From: an uncultured Eubacterium sp.
GTDB lineage: Bacteria > Bacillota_A > Clostridia > Lachnospirales > Lachnospiraceae
Length of the DNA stretch: 5,917 bases
NCBI GenBank assembly: GCA_947653505.1
Contig: CANTHI010000250.1
Coordinates: forward strand, 1-5,917
Direction of reading: 5' to 3'
Below the pieces are notes generated by a model. The model saw nothing but the letters and a program-made list of their open reading frames with translations. It was not told where the DNA came from and did not search any database. Below, one piece after another: positions 1 to 5,747 of the stretch. Position 1 is the first letter of the stretch; each line of letters begins with the position of its first letter. A program made the translations under genes and the position numbers.

Positions 1-1385
1 GTCTGCATTTCCACACTCTTTTCAAATTTTAATGAAAGAATAAATGTAATAACTGCCGTAGATACTGCCGTAATCAGAAGAGAAATGATAATGTTCCAAA
101 AAAAGCTCATGGTGTCGTCACCGATATAAAGAAGCACTGCCGGAATCCCTGAAGAGCCTGTCGCAAAACGGTGCGTATGTGTAACGCCGGCATACAGACC
201 GCCTAAACCCCCGCCTATCATTGACGAAACAAGCGGATATTTCTTCGGCAGGTTCAATCCATACAATACCGGCTCTGTAATCCCCATCAGCGCCGTAACA
301 CCGGTAGACAGGCCAAGCTGCTTTGTTTTGGATTCTTTTGTACGCAAACCGACAACCAGCGCGGCAACTCCCTGTGCAATGTTAGAGCATACGCATCCCG
401 GCCCAAAAATGCTGTCAAAGCCAAGGCTTGCCATCTGCATACTTCCAAGCGGCGCAACCGCATGGTGAATGCCAAACATAACCATAACAGGAAACAGTCC
501 TCCAATCAGAGCAGCAGGGGCCCAGCTTGCATTTGTACTCAGCCAGTCAAAAACCAGCGCAAGACCTTCACCGACATAATCTCCTACCGGCCCTAAAACT
601 GACAATGCCAGCGTACCCATGATAAGAAAGGTAAACATTGGGACAAATACAAGATTCACTGCTTTTGGAATTACTTTGTTCAGCCATTTCTCCACAAAAG
701 ACTGTACGATAATAACGAGGATAACCGGGATAACGGTTGATGTATAAGATACCAGATAGAACGGTATCACACCGAAAAATTTTACCGGTTCATCTGCGGC
801 TACTAATGCCAGCCAATTTGCATGGCACATAATGCCTGCCACAGACATAGCCAGAATCGCGTTGCATTTCATCCTTTTTGCCGTCGTATAGGCCAGAAGG
901 ACTGGCAGAAACGCAAAAGTTGCGTCTGCAAAAAAATTTAATATGTAATAAGTCTGTGAATCTGAATTTACCAGATGAAATACGGTAAGCAATGCCATCA
1001 GGGCTTTCAGCATACCGGCTCCGGAAAGCGCCGGTACAATCGGCTGGAATACACTGGACACAAAATCAATCACATAATCTGGCGGCGACATTTTTTTGCC
1101 ATTCCCTTTGTCCGTTTCTTCCTGCCCTTCCCTGTTCGGAACCAGTTTTTCTACTTCCTCAAACACCTCTGCCACATGCATGCCTATGACAACCTGAAAC
1201 ATACCACCGCTCTCTACGACCTGCGCCACCCCATCCAGGTTCCCGATACCCTCTTTATCCGCTTTTCCGGTATCTCTCAGATTGAAACGAAGCCTTGTCT
1301 GGCAATGGCGCACAGCGCTGATATTCCCGCTGCCGCCCACTTTTTCTACAATCGTCCCTGCAAGGCTTTCATACTTTTTGCTCAT
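1..1385 (-). CDS. PTS sugar permease, EIIB-EIIC (beta-glucoside/sucrose/trehalose type), cut by window edge
   Basis: Membrane permease of the phosphotransferase system that imports a sugar and phosphorylates it in the same step. The first 461 codons are visible; no stop is reached before the left edge. Residues 1 to about 80 form EIIB, with the phospho-cysteine C28 in HCQTRLRF and the later SGGMFQVVIG segment. From about residue 104 the protein is the multi-spanning EIIC, with FGIHHAVAPL (H307, H308) and the family signature GITEPVLYGLNLP (GITEP at 368-372). EIIBC proteins of this family are usually about 450-480 residues, so the gene is nearly complete unless a C-terminal EIIA domain (about 160 residues) follows outside the window. 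The start is fixed by AAGGAGG at 1394-1400, eight bases before ATG. The family is certain. The sugar is not: sucrose, trehalose, maltose-like and beta-glucoside permeases share these motifs. It has its own promoter and no visible BglG/LicT-type antiterminator hairpin in the leader. Confidence 0.93.
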   Translation of the reverse strand, partial: MSKKYESLAGTIVEKVGGSGNISAVRHCQTRLRFNLRDTGKADKEGIGNLDGVAQVVESGGMFQVVIGMHVAEVFEEVEKLVPNREGQEETDKGNGKKMSPPDYVIDFVSSVFQPIVPALSGAGMLKALMALLTVFHLVNSDSQTYYILNFFADATFAFLPVLLAYTTAKRMKCNAILAMSVAGIMCHANWLALVAADEPVKFFGVIPFYLVSYTSTVIPVILVIIVQSFVEKWLNKVIPKAVNLVFVPMFTFLIMGTLALSVLGPVGDYVGEGLALVFDWLSTNASWAPAALIGGLFPVMVMFGIHHAVAPLGSMQMASLGFDSIFGPGCVCSNIAQGVAALVVGLRTKESKTKQLGLSTGVTALMGITEPVLYGLNLPKKYPLVSSMIGGGLGGLYAGVTHTHRFATGSSGIPAVLLYIGDDTMSFFWNIIISLLITAVSTAVITFILSLKFEKSVEMQ

Positions 1386-1416
1386 ATGGATGACCTCCTT
1401 CTCTTATTATAGTTCC

Positions 1417-1445
1417 ATCATACATAACTTTTTTCACTATGTCTA
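1417..1445 (-). promoter_or_regulatory. Predicted sigma-A promoter of the PTS gene
   Basis: Read on the minus strand, a -35 box TAGACA (1440-1445) and a -10 box TATGAT (1417-1422) are separated by exactly 17 bases; each matches its consensus at five of six positions. Transcription would start near 1410, giving a leader of about 25 bases that contains the ribosome binding site. A perfect TATAAT also lies at 1406-1411. It has no recognisable -35 box and would start transcription inside the Shine-Dalgarno sequence, so I prefer the upstream promoter. Confidence 0.6.
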
Positions 1446-1458
1446 ATACCTATACTGA

Positions 1459-1484
1459 ATTTCAAGAAATGCCCATATTGTATG
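1459..1484. promoter_or_regulatory. Two small dyads upstream of the PTS promoter, candidate activator sites
   Basis: Two adjacent inverted repeats lie just upstream of the predicted -35 box: ATTTC-AA-GAAAT (1459-1470) and CATA-TTG-TATG (1474-1484). Relative to the predicted start near 1410, their centres are at about -54 and -69. That is where LysR-type activators commonly bind, and a LysR gene ends just upstream. Assignment to that regulator is inference. The dyads are short and the region is AT-rich, so chance is possible. Confidence 0.35.
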
Positions 1485-1493
1485 ACAGAAAAT

Positions 1494-1530
1494 AAAAAAA
1501 GGACTGTAAATTTTCCTTTACAGTCCTTTA
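1494..1530 (-). terminator. Intrinsic terminator of the lysR gene
   Basis: A perfect 10-bp stem (1501-1510 paired with 1517-1526) encloses a six-base loop. On the minus strand it is followed directly by seven T residues (1494-1500). It begins about 20 bases after the LysR stop codon, so it separates lysR transcription from the PTS gene further on. On the plus strand the downstream T run is only three bases, so it is mainly a minus-strand terminator. Confidence 0.9.
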
Positions 1531-1545
1531 CCAGCTTAACGATCG

Positions 1546-2421
1546 TCACAGCGTAAAATATTTTTTCACATATCCAATAAACCGTGCCATTGCGGGAGAA
1601 AGCGTCTGGTTCTTCTTCCAGACTAATACGCATCCGCTGGCAATCTCCGGCTCCAGGGGTCTTAAACACAGGCTCTCATGGCCGCAGGTATACTCCATCA
1701 TCAGTGCCAGCCCCATGCCTCCCTCTACCATCAGAGATTCATTATTATGGGAAAGATTACATGTCGATACCACCCGGATTTTTCCTGCTTCATCGCCAAA
1801 CCAGTTTTCCAGTAAATTGCGTACCGACTGACGCTTTGCAATAATAAGCGGCATACCAGCCAGATCAGGCGGCGTTATCTTTTCTTTCTCTGCAAGCGGG
1901 CAGTCCCTGCGCATAAGGACATGCCATTTTTCCCGCAGGGGCATCCTTACAAAATGATACCTGCTGATTTCTACCGGTTCCAATAAAAGCCCCATGTCCA
2001 GGATACCGTTTTCCAGCCGTTCTGTCACATCATCTGCAATGGCAGTGTACATATGGAACATCACCTCTGGATACTCTTCCTGAAAAGAAGAAATCATCTC
2101 CGCTAACGGTTTCATATTCTGTGTTTCACCGCAGCCAATGGATATTTCCCCTGACACGGTTTCTTCACCATGCACCAGTTCTTTTTCTGTCTTTTCCGCC
2201 AGATCTACAATTTCCTGCGCCCTGCGCCGAAGCAGCATCCCTTCCTCCGTCAGCAATACGTTATGCCTGCCCCTACGGAAAAGCCTGATCCCAAGTTCTT
2301 CCTCAAGCTGCATCATCTGCCTGGAAAGCGTAGGCTGGGTGATATGCAAAAGATTTGCGGCCTTTGTGATATTTTCCTCCCTTGCCACTGCTAAAAAATA
2401 TTTTAAAACACGCAGTTCCAT
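1546..2421 (-). CDS. LysR-family transcriptional regulator
   Basis: Cytoplasmic DNA-binding regulator of 291 residues, normal for the LysR family. The N-terminal winged helix-turn-helix is clear: MELRVLKYFLAVAREENITK opens the protein, and ITQPTLSRQMMQLEEELGIR (27-46) plus LFRRGRHNVLLTEEG (47-61) give the recognition helix and wing. A linker helix (about 62-85) leads to the substrate-binding-protein-like effector domain (about 90-291). I start at 2421 rather than at the ATG at 2433. The shorter form begins exactly where family members begin and has GGGGA seven bases upstream, whereas the longer one has only AAGAA. The gene stands alone, with its own promoter and a strong terminator. The next gene in the same direction is the PTS permease, which makes that the most likely target, together with autoregulation. 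The effector cannot be read from the sequence. Confidence 0.93.
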   Translation of the reverse strand: MELRVLKYFLAVAREENITKAANLLHITQPTLSRQMMQLEEELGIRLFRRGRHNVLLTEEGMLLRRRAQEIVDLAEKTEKELVHGEETVSGEISIGCGETQNMKPLAEMISSFQEEYPEVMFHMYTAIADDVTERLENGILDMGLLLEPVEISRYHFVRMPLREKWHVLMRRDCPLAEKEKITPPDLAGMPLIIAKRQSVRNLLENWFGDEAGKIRVVSTCNLSHNNESLMVEGGMGLALMMEYTCGHESLCLRPLEPEIASGCVLVWKKNQTLSPAMARFIGYVKKYFTL

Positions 2422-2464
2422 AGCTATCCCCATTTCTTATAATGAAATACAATTCCTATCCATC

Positions 2465-2493
2465 ATATTAACATGCTTCCGGCCAGAAAGCAA
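2465..2493 (-). promoter_or_regulatory. Predicted promoter of lysR
   Basis: On the minus strand, TTGCTT (2488-2493) and TAATAT (2465-2470) are 17 bases apart, and the -10 box is preceded by TGT, an extended -10 element. The -35 box is weak (three of six). Transcription would start near 2458, about 37 bases before the chosen lysR start codon. The -35 box overlaps the dyad listed separately. Confidence 0.45.
2474..2492. promoter_or_regulatory. LysR-type T-N11-A dyad in the lysR promoter region
   Basis: An interrupted dyad TGCTT-N9-AAGCA contains the T-N11-A spacing typical of LysR-type recognition sites. It overlaps the predicted -35 box of lysR, which would suit negative autoregulation. The arms match perfectly over five bases. 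That the neighbouring LysR protein binds here is inference from position and pattern. Confidence 0.4.
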
Positions 2494-2518
2494 TGAACCA
2501 TTATTAATGACTGGATAC

Positions 2519-2550
2519 GTAACAGTTCAATGGGTTATCTGAACTGTTAC
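2519..2550. repeat. Perfect 11-bp inverted repeat ending the structured block
   Basis: GTAACAGTTCA (2519-2529) and TGAACTGTTAC (2540-2550) are perfect inverted repeats around a 10-base spacer. There is no T run on either side, so this is not an ordinary intrinsic terminator. The stop codon of the truncated spmA frame (2527-2529) lies inside the left arm. The repeat adjoins the long hairpin at 2544-2609, and the two look like parts of one small repetitive element. Confidence 0.75.
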
Positions 2551-2922
2551 AAATAGGACCAAATAAAGCCCTTTCGTTAAAGGTTCTTTATTTAGTCCTA
2601 TAATAACAGAGTCCTTGGCAATAAAATTCTCAGCAATATACTGATTTGCCAAGTGCTCCTTCGGAATGTCCGGAAACAAAAATCTCAAAAACGGCTTTAG
2701 TCCTTTTACCGCTCCCGCAATAATCCCCGCCTTCTCCGCAATCCGCATCAGCCCCATCCAAAGCGACATCACCCCCGTCATCGTAATACAAAGCGTCACC
2801 GCTTCCTTCGAAGAATCCAGAGCCGCCTGCGTAACCTCCGGCAATTTACCCGTCAGAGACGCGTACACAATTCCAGACACAATCATAAATCCCCATAAAT
2901 AATTCATAAATTTACCAGACAT
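2527..2922 (-). pseudogene. spmA: Truncated spore maturation protein A (spmA)
   Basis: The first 100 or so residues match SpmA, a membrane protein with a nucleoside-recognition/Gate domain needed for spore core dehydration. Visible hallmarks are MNYLWGFMIVSGIVYASLTG, DSSKEAVTLCITMTGVMSLW and FLFPDIPKEHLANQYIAENF. The usual second half, with the conserved GLG-AATP-GLKAM stretch, is absent. After about residue 103 (ENFIA) the frame enters the inverted-repeat block, which supplies an unrelated tail of about 28 residues and the stop. The 131-residue product compares with roughly 190-200 in the family. The usual partner spmB does not follow; lysR does. The ATG at 2922 has a purine-rich GAGAGA upstream; the ATG at 2907 (residue 6) matches family starts and may be the native one. 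Loss of function is inferred, and a working intact copy may exist elsewhere. Confidence 0.8.
2544..2609. repeat. Long imperfect hairpin, possible MITE/REP-like element
   Basis: A 66-base near-palindrome. From outside inwards the paired arms are CTGTTA/TAACAG, ATAGGAC/GTCCTAT, AAATAAAG/CTTTATTT and CCTTT/AAAGG, closing on CGTT. Interruptions are small: three versus two bases, one C/A mismatch (a U-G pair in minus-strand RNA), and one versus two bases. This gives 26 Watson-Crick pairs. The outer arm CTGTTA (2544-2549) is also used by the inverted repeat at 2519-2550, so the two structures compete. There is no coding potential of its own and no T run. It is consistent with a small non-autonomous repeat that landed in spmA, but a target duplication cannot be shown. 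Confidence 0.7.
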
Positions 2923-2996
2923 TCTCTCTTTCTTCTATATATATGTAACATGATACACACAACATTCCTTCAGAAAATAACTTTCTATCCCTGCCC

Positions 2997-3025
2997 TTGA
3001 CTTTTCCATCTCCCAATGTTAATTT
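2997..3025 (+). promoter_or_regulatory. Predicted promoter of the AraC-family regulator
   Basis: TTGACT (2997-3002, five of six) and TAATTT (3020-3025) are 17 bases apart, and TGT directly precedes the -10 box as an extended -10 element. The predicted start near 3032 gives a leader of about 37 bases before the ATG at 3069. The -10 box itself is only a partial match. Confidence 0.5.
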
Positions 3026-3055
3026 CATATTACAAACAACACTCCGACATCAGGC

Positions 3056-3062
3056 AAGGAGG
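3056..3062 (+). promoter_or_regulatory. Strong ribosome binding site fixing the araC-type start
   Basis: AAGGAGG lies six bases before the ATG at 3069. This rules in that ATG over an in-frame TTG at 2997, which falls inside the predicted -35 box and has no ribosome binding site. Confidence 0.9.
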
Positions 3063-3068
3063 CCGCTT

Positions 3069-3986
3069 ATGCAGCACACACAATCACCAGACTTAAAAGA
3101 ACCCCGCCACGGCACAAAATTATTTCCCCTGGCCGCATACAAGACCTGTTTTGCCTCCAAAGGCACTATGGTCCGGCACCACTGGCATGATGAAATAGAG
3201 ATCATCTACTTTTTTGAGGGAGATTTCCGGCTGGAAATCAATATGGAATCGTATCCGGTCCGTTCGGAATGTCTGTACTTTATCAATCCTGGCGAGCTTC
3301 ACAGCATCGTCATTGAAAAAGATAACAGCTCTGCCGAAGAAGCAATTGTTTTTTCACCAGATCTTCTGAGCTTCGAATGTTACGATGATATTCAGGTACA
3401 GCTGATCCAGCCCGTTCAGAATGGTACCCTGTTATTTCCACGCTGTCTTCTGCCGGAACATCCGGCTTTTTTTCCAATACGAAACGCTTTTTCAGAAATT
3501 ATGAATCTCTGTGCAAAGCCGTTTCCAAGGCAGACACCATCCGATGATATTACAAGCCAGCTTTATGTCAAATCAGGCCTTTTGCGCATCCTGGCGCTCC
3601 TTTCTGATCACAGACTGTTTCTAAAATCAAAGACCAGCTGTGACAAACGTGTCGAAGAAATAAAAAAAATCATTACCTATATTATGGAACACTATCAGGA
3701 AAAAATTTATATTCATAATCTGGCAGAACTTGTCAGTATGAACGAACAGTATTTCTGCCGTTTTTTTAAGAAAGCAATTGGACGTTCTCCAATGTCATAC
3801 ATAAATGACTACCGGATCAAACAGTCTGTCCGGCTTTTAAAGGAGACAGATCTGCCTGTAATGGAAATCTGTCTGGAATGCGGCTTCAACAATCTGGGTA
3901 ATTTTTTAAAGGAGTTTCGTAAATATACAAATACGACGCCACTCAGATACCGGAAAAATATTTCCTCCAGCAACACTGAATTATAA
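3069..3986 (+). CDS. AraC-family transcriptional regulator with cupin sensor domain
   Basis: Cytoplasmic regulator of 305 residues, typical for sugar-responsive AraC proteins. The N-terminal half is a cupin-like ligand domain: HHWHDEIEIIYFFEGDF begins at residue 37, and the second cupin strand carries FINPGELHS (71-79). The C-terminal domain (about 194-296) has both helix-turn-helix units. The first is around NLAELVSMNEQYFCRFFKKA. The second is around VMEICLECGFNNLGNFLKEF, followed by the closing TTPLRYRK. The GH13 gene lies 96 bp downstream on the same strand with its own promoter, so this protein is the natural candidate activator of that gene, in response to a saccharide. The ligand is unknown. 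It is transcribed divergently from the spmA remnant. Confidence 0.94.
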   Translation: MQHTQSPDLKEPRHGTKLFPLAAYKTCFASKGTMVRHHWHDEIEIIYFFEGDFRLEINMESYPVRSECLYFINPGELHSIVIEKDNSSAEEAIVFSPDLLSFECYDDIQVQLIQPVQNGTLLFPRCLLPEHPAFFPIRNAFSEIMNLCAKPFPRQTPSDDITSQLYVKSGLLRILALLSDHRLFLKSKTSCDKRVEEIKKIITYIMEHYQEKIYIHNLAELVSMNEQYFCRFFKKAIGRSPMSYINDYRIKQSVRLLKETDLPVMEICLECGFNNLGNFLKEFRKYTNTTPLRYRKNISSSNTEL

Positions 3987-3992
3987 AAAGTC

Positions 3993-4007
3993 AAAATATC
4001 GTATTTT
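3993..4007. promoter_or_regulatory. AT-rich dyad between araC and the GH13 gene
   Basis: AAAATA-TCG-TATTTT is a perfect 6-bp dyad seven bases after the araC stop, followed by two more T residues. It could be a weak terminator, although the stem has no GC pair. It could also be an operator, since its centre is about 59 bases upstream of the predicted GH13 transcription start. I cannot decide between these. Confidence 0.35.
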
Positions 4008-4023
4008 TTAATCAAAGAAACGT

Positions 4024-4052
4024 AAGACATATTCCGAATTTCGCATTATAAT
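4024..4052 (+). promoter_or_regulatory. Predicted promoter of the GH13 gene
   Basis: A perfect -10 box TATAAT (4047-4052) is preceded, at a 17-base spacing, by AAGACA (4024-4029; four of six, retaining GACA). Transcription would start near 4059, leaving a leader of about 24 bases. The weak -35 box would suit dependence on an activator such as the upstream AraC protein. Confidence 0.6.
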
Positions 4053-4070
4053 AAAGGAAATAATTTTGAT

Positions 4071-4075
4071 GGAGG
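4071..4075 (+). promoter_or_regulatory. Ribosome binding site deciding the GH13 start
   Basis: GGAGG lies seven bases before the ATG at 4083. An in-frame GTG at 4077 is only one base away from it, too close to be used, so the ATG is preferred. Confidence 0.85.
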
Positions 4076-4082
4076 CGTGAAT

Positions 4083-5747
4083 ATGACAAAGAAATGGTGG
4101 CATGACAAAGTAGCATACCAGATTTACCCAAAAAGCTTTTATGATTCGAACGGAGACGGTATCGGCGATCTTGTGGGGATTATCAGCAAGCTGGATTATT
4201 TACATGATCTTGGCATTGACATCATCTGGCTTTCACCCTGCTACTGTTCCCCGCTGGCAGACGAGGGATATGATATCTCAGACTACTACAACATCGATCC
4301 CCGTTTTGGTACAATGGAGGATATGGAACAGCTGATTGCTGAAGCAAAAAAGAGAAATATGTATATTCTCATGGATCTTGTTGTCAACCATTGTTCCGAT
4401 GAACACGAATGGTTTCAGAAAGCCTGTCAGGATCCGGATGGCCAGTACGGCAACTTCTTTTATCTGCAGGATAAAACAGAACAGGAACTTCCTACTAACT
4501 GGCGTTCTTATTTTGGCGGACCCGTATGGGAAGACCTCCCTGGTACGAATAAACAATACCTGCATGTTTTTCATAAAAAACAGCCAGACTTAAACTGGGA
4601 AAATCCAAAGCTCCGGCAGGAAATCTATAAAAATATAAACTGGTGGCTGGATAAAGGAATCAGCGGCTTCCGTATTGATGCTATCATCAACATAAAAAAA
4701 GCTCTGCCATTCCGCAATTATGAACCTGACCGCAACGATGGCCTGAGTAGTATCGAAAATATGTTAAAAGATGCGCATGGCATTGGAGAATTTTTAGGCG
4801 AGATGAGAGACTGCACATTTGAAAAATACGATGCTTTTACCGTAGGTGAAGTATTTCATGAAAATCCTGACGAAATTGCGGACTTTATCGGTGAACATGG
4901 TTACTTTTCCAGCATGTTCGATTTTAACGAAACTATCTGCGGGGCCAGCGACAAGGGATGGTATGATGCCAGACCAGTCACTCCGGATGAATATAAAACA
5001 TGCTGTTTTGAAGCCCAGGCAAAAGTAGGAACTACCGGATTTTTGTCCAATATTATAGAAAATCATGACGAACCACGCGGCGTCAGCCGTTATATCCCCG
5101 AAGGAGACTGCTGCACAAAAAGCAAAAAAATGCTGGCTGCCCTGAACTTTATGCTGCGCGGCATCCCGTTTATTTATCAGGGTCAGGAGCTTGGAATGGA
5201 AAACGTTCCTTTTACTTCGATTGATGAAGTCGATGATATTTCCACGCTGGATGAATACCAGACGGCCTTATCAGCCGGACTTTCACCAGAAGAAGCATTA
5301 AAAGCTGTATCCAGATACAGCAGGGACAACGCCAGAACCCCTATGCAGTGGTCTGATCAGCCAAACGCCGGCTTTACAACAGGTACCCCTTGGCTTAAAA
5401 TAAATCCAAACTATACTTCCATAAATGCAGCTGCACAGCAAAATGATCCGGATTCCGTCAGAAGCTTTTACAAACAGCTGATCGCCCTGCGCAAACATCC
5501 TGCATATAAAGAAACCATCGTATATGGAACATTGGAACCTGTATGGGAGCATCAGCATCATTTAATGGCTTATTACCGCAAAGGTGAAAAAACGATTCTT
5601 GTGATCGGAAATTATCAGAAGGAAGAACAATCCGTAGAGCTTCCATCTGCATGCAAAAACATATTATTAAACAACGATTCTATTTTTAATCTGAATGGGA
5701 ACATACTCCGTTTAAGCGGCTATCAGGCTGTTATACTGGAAGTATAA
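4083..5747 (+). CDS. GH13 alpha-glucosidase (oligo-1,6-glucosidase/alpha-glucosidase group)
   Basis: Cytoplasmic retaining glycoside hydrolase of 554 residues, full length for the group; no signal peptide. It should cleave glucose from the non-reducing end of short alpha-glucosides. The TIM barrel carries the standard motifs: DSNGDGIGD (21-29, metal-binding loop), DLVVNH (98-103), QPDLNWENP (167-175), GFRIDA with nucleophile D199, TVGEV with acid/base E256, and ENHDE with transition-state residue D329. RDNARTPMQW and GTPWLKINPNY follow, then a short all-beta C-terminal domain. Residue 200, next to the nucleophile, is Ala. In this family Val there goes with alpha-1,6 preference and Ala/Thr with alpha-1,4, so a maltase-like specificity is inferred. 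The region IV motif NIIENHDEPRG differs from the common NNHDQPR. Trehalose-6-phosphate hydrolase is a related alternative but fits less well. Probably controlled by the upstream AraC regulator; the stop lies in a tandem repeat. Confidence 0.92.
   Translation: MTKKWWHDKVAYQIYPKSFYDSNGDGIGDLVGIISKLDYLHDLGIDIIWLSPCYCSPLADEGYDISDYYNIDPRFGTMEDMEQLIAEAKKRNMYILMDLVVNHCSDEHEWFQKACQDPDGQYGNFFYLQDKTEQELPTNWRSYFGGPVWEDLPGTNKQYLHVFHKKQPDLNWENPKLRQEIYKNINWWLDKGISGFRIDAIINIKKALPFRNYEPDRNDGLSSIENMLKDAHGIGEFLGEMRDCTFEKYDAFTVGEVFHENPDEIADFIGEHGYFSSMFDFNETICGASDKGWYDARPVTPDEYKTCCFEAQAKVGTTGFLSNIIENHDEPRGVSRYIPEGDCCTKSKKMLAALNFMLRGIPFIYQGQELGMENVPFTSIDEVDDISTLDEYQTALSAGLSPEEALKAVSRYSRDNARTPMQWSDQPNAGFTTGTPWLKINPNYTSINAAAQQNDPDSVRSFYKQLIALRKHPAYKETIVYGTLEPVWEHQHHLMAYYRKGEKTILVIGNYQKEEQSVELPSACKNILLNNDSIFNLNGNILRLSGYQAVILEV

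Noticed and set aside
1406..1411. Perfect TATAAT on the minus strand just before the PTS ribosome binding site.
   Set aside because: It has no matching -35 box and would place the transcript start inside the Shine-Dalgarno sequence. The TAGACA/TATGAT pair upstream fits better.
975..1412. Open frame of 145 codons on the plus strand.
   Set aside because: It lies antisense within the PTS EIIB/EIIC coding region, has no ribosome binding site and shows no recognisable domain.
2434..2518. Search for the missing 3' part of spmA between the inverted repeats and lysR.
   Set aside because: Translation of this stretch in the minus-strand frames gives nothing resembling the SpmA C-terminal half, so that part is lost rather than displaced by the element.
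2614..2653. Inverted repeat TTGCCAAG/CTTGGCAA (32 bases further in than the hairpin block).
   Set aside because: Most of it falls within codons that still match SpmA (KEHLANQYIAENF), so it is probably coincidental and not an end of the inserted element.
2944..2957. Near-palindrome TGTAACATGATACA between the spmA remnant and araC, resembling a CcpA cre box.
   Set aside because: The outer halves fit the cre consensus, but the central CG is AT and one further conserved base is missing. Too weak to list as a site.
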